DNA of 64,000 nucleotides from Leptidea sinapis (lineage: Eukaryota; Arthropoda; Insecta; Lepidoptera; Pieridae): NCBI RefSeq assembly GCF_905404315.1, contig NC_066286.1, forward strand, positions 4,533,501 through 4,597,500. Reading direction: 5' to 3'. Position numbers and translations under genes: made by a program. The notes beneath the pieces were generated by a model that was given only the letters and a program-made list of their open reading frames with translations, was not told the origin of the DNA and did not search any database. Every line of letters starts with the position of its first letter. Within the stretch, counting starts at the first letter, position 1. Shown piece by piece: positions 54,496-64,000 of the stretch.

Positions 54496-54912
54496 TTGAG
54501 CAGCAAACTTTATAATAATCGAATAACAAATAATTTAATAGAGTTATGATATTTATTTACTAAACGTGTGATAACGCGCATGTTTAAAACGATATTAATC
54601 CTGTGCATGAAAAACGATCTCAATTATTTAATTAGCGTACATTATCTCGTCATAATCAGCGCTTAAATTATCATTATTATCATCGTAATGCTATGGGTAT
54701 TGGTGATTCGGTGAATATTAACGAGATGGTTGGAAGTGGATTACTTTAGGTTTCAATTTATATCGCGTTTAGCGGCTTTTGGTGCTCGAGGTCTTTTATG
54801 TTCGCGATAACCGTTAACATGGTGCTTTAAAGTAGTTTTAGTAGTCGGTGCTACAGGTTGAAGTTAACTTAGCTAGTTTTCCGTTACAACTACGTAGACC
54901 AGGCGAAGTCTT
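54496..54912. other. Unassigned sequence
   Basis: Nothing recognised. Confidence 0.45.
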
Positions 54913-55020
54913 AACCGACTTCAAAAAAGGAGGTGGTTCTCAATACCACGGCTTTTTTATGTTTGTTACCTCAGAACTTTCGACTGGGTGAACCGATTTT
55001 GATAATTCTTTATATGTATG
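54913..55020 (+). repeat. Dispersed repeat, family L
   Basis: AACCGACTTCAAAAAAGGAG then GTGGTTCTCAATACC and ACCTCAGAACTTTCGACTGG. This is a terminus shared, reversed, with 37385-37555 and 63230-63360. Class unknown. Confidence 0.65.
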
Positions 55021-55784
55021 ATTATATATTTACTATTTTGTTTTTCATTATACATAAGTACTTATTTTTTTCGAATGTTTTAATATACTTTTATTGTAAA
55101 TCAAATCGAAATTACTTCATTCATAAGTTTTTTCTTTTCACTATCTTCCACCACTTTTGATAAATTTGAGCTTAATGACAAGAGGTGGCAAGAAACTTAT
55201 AACCTTTTATAATACAATATATTTTATTAAGTCTGAAAAAGTCTTTATCTACTCTATGGCCTAAAAGCATTGTTTACCGTATATGTCTACTATTATGTCG
55301 CAAAAAAATCACAGTTGATGTGTATTGCCACATACTCTACTAAATCTCGGTTAGGTATGGTAGGTTCATAAAAATATTACCTAGGTAGTAAGTACATACT
55401 ATATTACATACATATTATTTTCTCTCACATCGCAACCCACGCCATTCGTATTTTTCGACACTTATTATAAAACTGTTGCATAAAAAATATAAACATACTA
55501 ATACTAAACCACAATAAACTAAGTTCTATCTATTGAATAAAAAAAACCGTAATAAAATACATAATTTTAAACGGTAAGCCGCATTGAGGTCATATCTGCT
55601 GGTAAGGTGCCTAAGTAGCTGGCAGAGTTGCCTCTTCGTATTGCAAACTTATTGTTTGACAAAGATGCAAGCCAGGTCTAAGGTCACCTGTCAAATTTAT
55701 AAGCCACTTGAACTATTCTATAAGAAGGGTTTGTGCTGATGAACCCTTAAGCCTAAAGTCTCCACTCAAAACGAGAGAAATATC
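55021..55784. other. Unassigned, with a small family H piece
   Basis: TTTGAGCTTAATGACAAGAG then GTGGCAAGAAACTTAT at 55162-55200 matches family H at 21790. The remainder is unrecognised. Confidence 0.4.
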
Positions 55785-55985
55785 TGATCAAATTCAAATA
55801 TTTTAATTCTAAATAGGATATGATATCACTACAAGATACACATTCCAAAAAGCGTAGGCCTCAGAGCTGAGAAGAACGGGCGCAAGAAATTCAGCGGACT
55901 TCTTTTATTTCATACAAATATGGTTACAATGTAATATCGTACAATAAAACTTATTATTTACGGTCGCTTCGTTCCCAATCTGTGG
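55785..55985 (-). mobile_element. LINE 3' UTR, family F copy 3
   Basis: ATTCAAATATTTTAATTCTA at the tail side, GCCTCAGAGCTGAGAAGAAC then GGGCGCAAGAAATTCAGCGG. This is the reverse complement of the order in copies 1, 2 and 4. Confidence 0.7.
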
Positions 55986-56159
55986 TTACATTAAGAAATC
56001 ACACAATGGGTTTTTAAAAATTCTTTTGAATTAAATACATTTTAATACCTTCTATCTTTATTCCAAATAATATTTACATTCAATTACTGAATATATTTGA
56101 TGCAGCATAAGCTAATGAACTGTTATGTAAGTACATAATTTATAACAGCATTCTCATTA

Positions 56160-56410
56160 ACTCACATTCTCTTACAACATCAGAGTAATCGCAGGAGCCT
56201 TGCCGGCTTTTGAGGAAAGTGCACGCGCTTTTTTGAAGGTACCAATTTCGAATCATCCCGGAAACACCGCACAATGAAGCTCATTTCACAGCTTTGAAGT
56301 ACATGGAAGAAAGCTCCTTGAAAACCGCACTGTGGACGACCGCCACACATCCAGATGGTGGGGATGTTATCCTAATTTGTGGCGTGTCGTGCGAAGGTGG
56401 AGTTCTGGCT
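56160..56410 (-). mobile_element. LINE 3' part (family of 521-1612)
   Basis: GTAATCGCAGGAGCCTTGCC, TGCACGCGCTTTTTTGAAGG and CCTTGAAAACCGCACTGTGG, then TTGTGGCGTGTCGTGCGAAG. The 3'-most 60 bp seen in other copies are missing. Confidence 0.75.
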
Positions 56411-56945
56411 GATAATATGATGATGATGGCACATATATATATAAATGCAACTTAAGCAACACTGAAAATAGTAACTGTATAATCAACTTAGCTACTCAAT
56501 TTCAATTTCAAACAAAATTGCTCATAAAAAATATAATTATGTATGTTAGTCCGACCTTGTATAATATATTATTCTCTAAAGTCTAAAGAATGCAGATTTG
56601 TATCGAGCATCATACCAGCATATTACCATTTTATATATCTTAGAGTTGAATTTGTAATTTATGTTAAAAAATTTATAAGTAGGTCTACTATAATCGTGCA
56701 ATGGCCGTGACACTCAACTTTGTAATAATTGTAACGTTTAACAATAATTTTGACATCAAAGAACTTGTTTCTAAATTAGGCAAGGTTCAACTTATTTATT
56801 CTCAAGGGTGTTCATTGAATTTATTATTGATTATTTACTACTGAATTATTTGTTTCAATTCTATTTAATATGCTTACATTATGTTAAATATTTACAATAG
56901 GACGTGAAAATTAAAGTGTGAAATTAAATTGAAGTAATACTACTT
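56411..56945. other. AT-rich sequence, nothing recognised
   Basis: No supported feature. Confidence 0.45.
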
Positions 56946-56947
56946 TA

Positions 56948-57262
56948 GCTGCGCCATGAAAAAAAAATATATGAGTGAAATTTTAAGATGCGCGCGCATC
57001 ACTTTAACACAAAACTAACAGGTTGAAATTGGTTCCTAATTTTTTTTGGGTTCTTGGTCCATTATTAGAACAGACAAAGGGTTCAAGCCTATTCAACCGT
57101 ATTCATTATATTTTAATAATTAATTGTCAAAGCCATCTTTGCAAGATTTCTACAAAATTGTTCTTTCTAAAAACGTAGAATAGCAAGAGGAATAAATCAT
57201 TTAAAAGATTTTTGCTTCGTTAGGCCAAATAAGTATAACTTCTTGCGTGCATATTTAAGTAC
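56948..57262 (+). mobile_element. MITE-like element, family I copy 3
   Basis: The left terminus is lost. The body GAAATTTTAAGATGCGCGCG to TTTGCTTCGTTAGGCCAAAT and the right end AAGTATAACTTCTTGCGTGC match copies 1 and 2. Confidence 0.75.
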
Positions 57263-57728
57263 ACACACACACACTTTTTGTATAATATGCTATCCAGCAT
57301 GGAGTAGTGTATGACATTGAGAAAGAAGGAAGTGGAAAACGTTAGAACGAGTAAGTTTATATCAATTTCACTTGTATATTATATGTGTGTAACCGAATAT
57401 ACATCGAACGTGTTTGTTACCGTCTCATACACCGTAATACAGTGAAAGAACAGAACTGTAACTTCATACTAGACCGAATCCACGCACGGACTCACACAAA
57501 CGATTTACACAGCCGCTAAGCAATCTCGGGAAAACAAAACTATTGAGTACTAGCGATGGGTCGTCAAGTATATAAGTGTAACGAAACTGGATGGACTAGT
57601 CCAAATGGTGAACTGTTCACCTTCGATGATATTGTAGACGCTAGACAAAACAGTCTATTACGAGTTGCAAGACGGAACGACCGCCGTGGCTTATAATTAG
57701 ACTGTGTTAATTCGTAATAATGACATTC
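57263..57728. other. Unassigned, moderately GC-rich
   Basis: The stretch 57420-57690 is less AT-rich than average and might be a decayed element. No motif was recognised. Confidence 0.35.
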
Positions 57729-57883
57729 TCTTTTATATATATATAAAAGATTGTATGTTCCCCAATAACTCCTAAACTATTCGACCGATCTCAATGAAAT
57801 CTTTTGTAATAGATTCGTTGAAGCTCAGGGAAGGTTTATATATATAATTTATATGGCAAAACAACGTTTGACAGGTCAGCTAG
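57729..57883 (+). mobile_element. Very short Helitron-like element k
   Basis: It is 155 bp, from TCTTTTATATATATATAAAA to AACGTTTGACAGGTCAGCTAG. It keeps a 5' ATTCGACCGATCTCAATGAA block and the 3' terminus. It is the shortest apparently complete member here. Confidence 0.75.
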
Positions 57884-58214
57884 TAATGAATAAATTAGAA
57901 ATATTAATTTTTATAATAATTTAAAATTAATGGGGATTCTACTAGCTAAATTTAATAAAAGCAATATTACAAAAATACTAATTCATATTTTGGCGTACTT
58001 AAAAGATCAATTGGTTTTTGTACATTATTACATGATTAGGTACGTACTCTGTAAAAGGCCGGCAGTGTGAAGTTATAATGGAAGTGGTGAAAATTAGTTT
58101 ATAATTTACAATATGTTTTAAACGGACGAGAAACGAACTCTTTGTTTACGTCTGTTATTGTCTATGAATTGAACTTGTCCATTTGAAATACGTGAAACGT
58201 CGAACTGTCGACGC

Positions 58215-58590
58215 ATCTCGACTGGTTTATTGCACTGGTCCGTTCATGCAACGCTCATTGCTATTGAGTACCACGCCGTACGTCGCTGAGACTGGTCACT
58301 GTCATCCACTTTGCCCTGCAGGACAACACGCTCGATGGACTCATTCTCGAGTCGGGAGACGTGTCCTAAGAACGTATGAGACTCTGTACTAACACTGAAA
58401 GGCGTTGTCTTATGCCAATATCTTGGAAGATGGAGAAGCGGTCCACGAAACTCCCAGCATACTCCTCCAGCTCCACATCTCCAGAGCATCAATTTTCTTT
58501 TTCTCATCTTGTCGCAAAGTCCACGTCTCTGTAGCGTACAAAAATATGGGAAAAACAAGTGTTAGGACGACCCGGAGTTTCGTAGTTTCT
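58215..58590 (-). mobile_element. RTE LINE C-terminal fragment
   Basis: The minus strand encodes TLVFPIFLYATETWTL, KKKIDALEMWSWRSMLGVSW and, in another frame, FLGHVSRLENESIERVVLQG. This is the RTE order just after the reverse transcriptase. The 5' side is cut by the family A repeat at 58597. Confidence 0.8.
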
Positions 58591-58596
58591 GTTATC

Positions 58597-58919
58597 TTTT
58601 TTTTTTGAAAATAAGGGACGAGACGAGCAGAACGTTCAGCTGATGGTAATTGATGCGCCCTACCCATTACAACGCAGGACCGCTCAGGATTCTTGAAGAA
58701 CCTGAAAAAAAAATCTGAGCGGCACTACAATTGCGCTCGATATCAAGATATCGAGTCATAATATTTTACGTCTCATTTGCCCAGTAATTTCACTAGCTAC
58801 GACGCCCTTTAGAGCGAAACACATTAATGTTTACACATTACTGCTTCAAGGCCAAAAATAGGCGCCGTTGTAAGACCCATAATATAGCCGGCTTCCTGTG
58901 CGAAGGAGCCTCCCACAGG
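58597..58919 (-). repeat. Family A repeat, full length
   Basis: TTTTTTTGAAAATAAGGGAC at left, GGAGCCTCCCACAGG at right. A short TATCAAGATATCGA insertion interrupts the interior. It sits against an RTE fragment, and the RTE sequence does not resume on the other side. Confidence 0.9.
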
Positions 58920-59257
58920 TGGCTATCTATTACATTTCTACAGCACGCCTTAAATACTTGTAACAATAACTGCCATAACAATTTGTTATTTTCAATGTAA
59001 TATACCTCATTTCTGCTATTATTTATACAAATTTGTATACCAAATGTATATACCTAATTAATCGTACTAAAAAAAAATCATTGTATAATTAATAACTGAC
59101 TTAAAGGCTTTTATGTCGACCATGGCAGTTTACGGCTGCACAAAATTATATAACACAAAAAAGACTTCCTATGATAGAACGTCTTATATCTACTGATTTT
59201 TAACCAAGCATTTTAATCAAACAAATATTTGCATCTTCTGGGATTTTAAGGCCTCTA

Positions 59258-59880
59258 CCACATTGATGTAGTGTTTGCTCTGCAAAAGAGAGCTGTTCGT
59301 GCTCTATATCAGCTTGGTTATAGACAGTCTCTCAAAAAAAAAATTAAAGAAATAAATATTATGACTGTTCACTGTCAGTACATTTATTAAAATTTTATAA
59401 ACGTTCAGAAAAATCGTCACCTTTTTGCAGTGATTTTCATCAGATAACACTAGAAATAAGGGATTGCTTGTAACTAATTCTAGTAGGCTTTATAAGATAC
59501 ATATTAATAGCTTTAAGGGAAAATGTATACACTTTTATAATAAAGTTGCAACCACTGTTCAGGCATTATCTATAAATAAATTTAAATGTTTTATAAAAAA
59601 ATAGCTCTGTCGTAAATTCTATTACTCCACAGCTGAATATCTAAGTGATCGGACAGCCTGGGACTAGATTATGATTGTTTTATAGCGATAGAAATGACTG
59701 TAGAATATTGTATATTTTTTTTAAAAGAGCGCAAAAAAAGAATTGTTGGGAGAGTTTCTTGCGCCGCTTCTTCTCTCTCAGAGCACCATATGTTTCCGAA
59801 GCGGTAGTAGTATTTAGTATATTAGAAATGACATCAAAAATAATTCTAAAGGAATCAATTTTGAGAAAATAAATGCCTTT
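59258..59880 (+). mobile_element. LINE 3' end (family G), copy 2
   Basis: The plus strand encodes IDVVFALQKRAVRALYQLG, then with breaks YYSTAEYLSDRTAWD-stop at about 59669. The 3' UTR follows, with GAGAGTTTCTTGCGCCGCTT and a final AATAAATGCC. This resembles the C-terminus of Jockey-like ORF2. The 65-codon frame at 59675-59872 is 3' UTR. Confidence 0.75.
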
Positions 59881-60189
59881 TATACCTTTTATTGAGTAGA
59901 CTCACTTAACACTGGGTTGTATGGGTTGTAGATGAAGTTAAACACCGAACAAACGTATCAAGTCATTATTAATTAGCATAATGACGTTACTTAAGCATTC
60001 AATCTCCGATACATAGGAGTATTAATTAGGGAGGGACACAGACCTACATAATCAGATCATTATAATTGACTCGTTACGAAGTTGCTATCAGATTTCAAGC
60101 CTCTCAGTGATTAGCGGCCAAATGGCTTCATTATTATTTCGATGTAAAGATTGCCACAGATATTGTGATCGTGAATAATATGTATTTTT

Positions 60190-60608
60190 TACCAAATTTA
60201 ATTAATAGTTTTTACAAATTAACGTAATAAAAAATTAATAATTTATATTTTTGGGGTAGGTATAAAAAAATAGATGTCGACCGATTCTCCTACCAAATAT
60301 ATCGTACATAACATTTATCGTACTAATATTGTTGTATTCAATTGCCATCTTGCAACCTTATTGCGGATCTGTGGATGGAACAGAATAATATAAAATCGTG
60401 ATGAAAAAACAGGGGTTGATTGTAGAAGGGATAAAATAAAAATAAAAAAAATTATCAAGAATATAAAAATATTAGGGGTGTGGTCACCCGCATAATGTAG
60501 GGGCACGAAAAACATATCCTGACCGATTTCAGACCTATCCGATATGCACACAAAATTTCATATAAATTGGGTTAGACATTTTGGAGGAGTTTGGTTTTAT
60601 ATAATAGA
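60190..60608 (-). mobile_element. Helitron-like element l, 3'-truncated
   Basis: The right end AATAGA gives a 5'-TC start on the minus strand. It contains the reverse of GGTAGGAGAATCGG and TTGCAAGATGGCAAT as in element a. The CTAG terminus on the left is missing. Confidence 0.65.
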
Positions 60609-60809
60609 CTAGTCGATCGCCCGACAAGCTGAAAATTATAGTGTAAGAAGATATAAACGTATCTCCTTGTTGTTTTACAGAAATGTGCTAACATTGGCTA
60701 TGTTTTTTACATATTTTTACATAAGAACGATTGCAAAGTTACGTACCTATTTTCCTTATACAATCAAGCCCAAACACTAATTACATAGATGTACAGGTGA
60801 ACAATTTTT

Positions 60810-60922
60810 TTTAATGGAATAGAGGACAAACGAGCGTACGGGTCACCTGGTGTTAGGTGATCACCGTCGCCCACATTCTTTTGCAACACCAGAGGAATCA
60901 CAGGAGTGTTGCCGGCCTTGAT
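60810..60922 (-). mobile_element. LINE 3'-terminal 110 bp (family of 521-1612)
   Basis: TTTTTTTAATGGAATAGAGG, AGCGTACGGGTCACCTGGTG and CACAGGAGTGTTGCCGGCCT. A clean 3' end, heavily 5'-truncated. Confidence 0.85.
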
Positions 60923-60939
60923 ATTATACTGAATAATAT

Positions 60940-61040
60940 TTTTTTAAAGATAATGACTAAAAGCCCGCTGAGTTTCTTGCATCCAAGTTTCTCAGGTCCG
61001 AGGCACGTCTATACGAATGGGTAGTAGATTCTGACTTACA
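60940..61040 (+). mobile_element. LINE 3' UTR, family F copy 4
   Basis: GCCCGCTGAGTTTCTTGCAT, CTCAGGTCCGAGGCACG and GAATGGGTAGTAGATTCTGA follow the family order. Confidence 0.7.
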
Positions 61041-61058
61041 ATGAAGGATACAAAAACA

Positions 61059-61603
61059 GCCAAGTGAGAGTCGGACTCGCCCATCAAGGGTTCCGAGAAA
61101 CAAGTAACAGAATATAAAAGTTCTTGTAGTTCGTTGTAACTTCGATCAATGTTTTAATAATAGTCTATTTTGTTTTCAATTACGTTATTGATAATACGAT
61201 TTATTAAGTATTAAAAAAAAACTACTTACTAGATCTCGTTTAAACTAATTTTTGGTGGAAATTTACGCGCAAACTATTCAGTGTAGAAAAAAATGATAAT
61301 CGAAACCTCAATATCATTTTTGAAGACATATCCATAAATACTCCACACGTATAGATTTGATGAAAAAAAAAGGTATGAGTTTCAGTTCTAAGTATGGGAA
61401 CCCCCAAAATTTACTGTGTTTTTATATTTTTGTGTAAAAATCTTAATATGGTTCACAGAATACATATACTTACCAAGGTTCAGCAGTATAGTTCTTATAG
61501 TTTCGGAAAGAAGGTGGCTGTGACATACGGATGGACAGACAAACAGACATGATGAATTTATAAGGGCTCCGTTATTTGCCATTTGGCTACGGAACCCTAA
61601 TAA
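61059..61603 (+). repeat. Dispersed repeat, family K (GGGTTCCG type)
   Basis: Left end GCCAAGTGAGAGTCGGACTC and AAGGGTTCCG. Right end GGACAGACAAACAGACATGA, then GGGCTCCGTTATTTGCCATT and TACGGAACCCTAA. GGGTTCCG and CGGAACCC are inverted at the two ends. It is non-coding and resembles repeats often seen in lepidopteran DNA (recalled, not searched). The minus-strand frame inside is not a gene. Confidence 0.6.
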
Positions 61604-61976
61604 CCACAGTATAAAGTTGCTATGACTGTGTGATAACTGTGGTGCTATAATTAAGTACATATATGCGGTAACCGCTAGATATTAGATGTCCTGATAGTTT
61701 GTCCCCTTTTCACACAGACCATTTTATTATTCCAATTTGCACCCTCAGAATAATTACCGTGATAACAAAAAATCAGATTTACTACACTATCAAAGTTACC
61801 AACTAAACTCGAGTTTCTATTATGCTAATTTACGATCCAGAAATTTCTAGCTTTATAATTGCTATTACAATTCGGGTGTAATTTCAGCGTTTGTCATTGT
61901 CTCTTCTATTGGATAGAAGGATTCAGGATTCGTTGTTTTAAGGTTTGTTATAAAATTACTTTCAATTGTATTTGTT

Positions 61977-62290
61977 TTACACGCTTTTTATTAGCTTCAC
62001 CTGTTTGTATGTTTGTTTGTAACTGTCACATTTGGGCGCGATTTTGACCCACTTTAAACGGCCAGATTTCGTTCAAACTTCGTAGATTTATCGAGGACCG
62101 ATGGCAATACATTAATTTGATAAAATTATTCCATTTTTCAATTTGCAAAATACGATTTTTGTTAATTTATATAATTTTCGTCTATCGTCTATAAAGCAGG
62201 AATTGATGTTAGTTTTAAATTTCAAAATAAATTTTCTATTTTTTGGTTCGGTTCTTTATAAAAAGCGTATTTTTTAGTTTTTTTTGAACT
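61977..62290 (+). repeat. Dispersed repeat, family M copy 2 (uninterrupted)
   Basis: ACGCTTTTTATTAGCTTCAC, GGCCAGATTTCGTTCAAACT, ATACATTAATTTGATAAAAT and GAATTGATGTTAGTTTTAAA. It serves as the uninterrupted reference for 25765-26475. Confidence 0.75.
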
Positions 62291-62479
62291 ACTATTTATT
62301 AAAATTTTGTATTAATAATATTCTAAAAGTAATATTTCATTCGATTTCAGTTGGCTTGGTTTAAGTCATTAAGTTTTTATACTTTTTCAACTAAATCTAA
62401 TAACAGTTCTTATCAAATTCTCAACGGACATAATATGAATTAGTTTCTTTATGGATAAGCAAGAAAAATTAACATAGTT

Positions 62480-62550
62480 GCGGGTCCCATACTCCTTTGT
62501 AACAACAGATGAATCACAGGAGCGTTGCCGACCTTACAAAGCGTCAAATA
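62480..62550 (-). mobile_element. LINE 3' fragment (family of 521-1612)
   Basis: ACAGATGAATCACAGGAGCG then TTGCCGACCTTACAAAGCGT is nearly the same as the extra piece at 24350-24400. Confidence 0.6.
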
Positions 62551-62630
62551 AACGTATTATTTTTCTCATTTACTGTTCAAAACAAAAACATACATGAAAA
62601 GTTCTATAACTATATTTAACCCGGTTTTAT

Positions 62631-62796
62631 CAATTCAATTCAATTCAATTCAATTCAATTCAATTCAATTCAATTCAATTCAATTCAATTCAATTCAATT
62701 CAATTCAATTAAATTAAATTAAATTAAATTCAATTCAATTCAATTCAATTCAATTCAATTCAATTCAATTCAATTCAATTCAAATTCAATTCAATT
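62631..62796 (+). repeat. (CAATT)n microsatellite, 166 bp
   Basis: About 33 tandem pentamers. A block of variant AAATT units lies at 62711-62730 and one extra A near 62783. Confidence 0.95.
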
Positions 62797-64000
62797 ACTA
62801 CTATCTACTACTACTATCTACACATAAATATTTTTTCAGTAAGCCTAAATACTCTAGCTAATTATCTAATTAGTAGATTCGTCGGTACTAGTAATAACTA
62901 CATACTTAATTTTTTTTAAATAGCTCTTGAACTCTTGGGGGTATTGTCTTATCTGATCTAGAACCAAATAAGTTATCACAATATAAGCCTTTCGTTTTTA
63001 TTGTACACAACTCACCACCTCTTTTTTCCCTAATGGTAAAGGCTAAACAGTAGAATTTTATGATAAAAAAATCGAGGTATCGAATAAAAAATGAATTATC
63101 AAAATCGGATTATTCTTTAAAAAGTTATGCGTGGTCACACATTACAATAAGTGAGTGAAGAATCAATCATCCCCTGGTTTCATACGCTTAGGTTTGGTAT
63201 TCTTTTTTCAAATTTTTATGGGACCAAATTAGGGGTATGAATACCCAGGGTATTCTCATATGGTTGTCCAATAAAAAAAATATCAAAATCCAACCACTCT
63301 GTAAAAAGTTATACATGATCATCCATAAAAAAAATACATCGAATTGAAAATCACTTCCGTTTAATAAGGAACTGGTAAATCACATGGTGTATTACGTAAT
63401 TTCTACACCTATGTTTAATAATTGTATAAGTCACGTTATCTGTACAGAGTTTACATAATCTAACCGCGGCTAGGGACTTAAATGAATGTAATTTAATTTA
63501 ATAAGAGTTTAAGGCATTATTTTCATGACCTACGTAATGATTCGGTAATCCACATCGATAACATTATATATAATCACAAAAGTTCCTTCGACTTCCATTT
63601 TATTTCGTATGTAAATGTTTACTTCGCTATTATGCTTTGTTTCATTTATAAGCATTATTACGATTTTAATTTCCGCATTACAACGAAATCAAATATCATG
63701 AACCAAATAATGCCTACGTAATCATAAATAAATTTGACATCCACACAATGCTGACGCACATGCAACTTTATCACTAAAGCTGACGGCTTAAAAGCTACAA
63801 CCGCGTGTTACTTTTTATCGAAATGAAAGTTATTTTAAGGCACCTAATTTATAATGAGCGTAGTCCACGTGAATAGATTCACTTTTACATACGACAGATG
63901 TTTTTTCGTGTTTAATGGATGTATGTTTATTTATAGATACAGTAAAGTCGCGTTATAGTCGCGAGATAAAAAAACCCAACCTTGTTTTTTCTACTTGTAT
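62797..64000. other. AT-rich sequence with family L pieces
   Basis: 63230-63360 (GTAAAAAGTTATACATGATC, ATCGAATTGAAAATCACTTC) and 63060-63140 (TATCAAAATCGGATTATTCT) look like reversed family L. The last 600 bp show nothing I recognise. Confidence 0.45.

Noticed and set aside
58183..58392. Plus-strand reading frame as a gene
   Set aside because: It is antisense to RTE coding sequence on the minus strand.
62631..62796. CRISPR-like or telomeric array
   Set aside because: Five-base units without spacers are a microsatellite, and the unit is not the insect telomere repeat TTAGG.

Overview
This window looks like insect nuclear DNA, most probably from a moth or butterfly. The base composition is AT-rich and there are no operons or long intact genes. 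The repeats are of types typical of Lepidoptera: APE-type and RTE-type LINE fragments, very short Helitron-like elements ending in GTCAGCTAG, tRNA-headed SINEs, small TIR elements and a roughly 310 bp dispersed repeat present in about 18 copies. The lineage call is inference from these repeat families. I saw no CRISPR, rRNA, bacterial or viral gene set.

Nearly everything recognisable is transposon-derived, and every long reading frame I can explain is a decayed retrotransposon ORF. Layout: 0.06-3.4 kb holds a Helitron-like element and two decayed LINE copies. 4.9-8.4 kb holds the best-preserved element, a minus-strand LINE with endonuclease, reverse transcriptase and a terminal C2H2 finger, broken by frameshifts and one nonsense codon. 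10-17.5 kb carries copies of the 310 bp repeat, a short LINE tail, TIR elements, two RTE tails, and two minus-strand patches that may be remains or exons of non-transposon genes (10.33-10.73 and 11.2-11.4 kb). 19.1-20.85 kb is a dense nest: a LINE tail with a clear target-site duplication, split by an RTE insertion, then two Helitron-like elements joined end to end, then a SINE.

21-31 kb has scattered LINE tails, a doubly interrupted repeat at 25.77-26.48 kb and a foldback element with 101 bp arms at 28.45-29.02 kb. 31.3-41 kb has more copies of the 310 bp repeat, RTE tails and a GC-richer patch at 32.2-32.7 kb that could be a host promoter and first exon. 42-48 kb includes composite tRNA-like elements, three Helitron-like elements in perfect tandem and a fragment of Helitron protein. 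48.7-64 kb repeats the same families, including a copy of the 310 bp repeat inserted into another copy in opposite orientation, and a 166 bp CAATT microsatellite.

I found no previously undescribed gene system. The value of the window is as a record of nested insertion, plus several structured non-coding elements and a few weak host-exon candidates. Clade names for LINEs are given only where motifs justify them, and most element ends are approximate to within about 10 bp.
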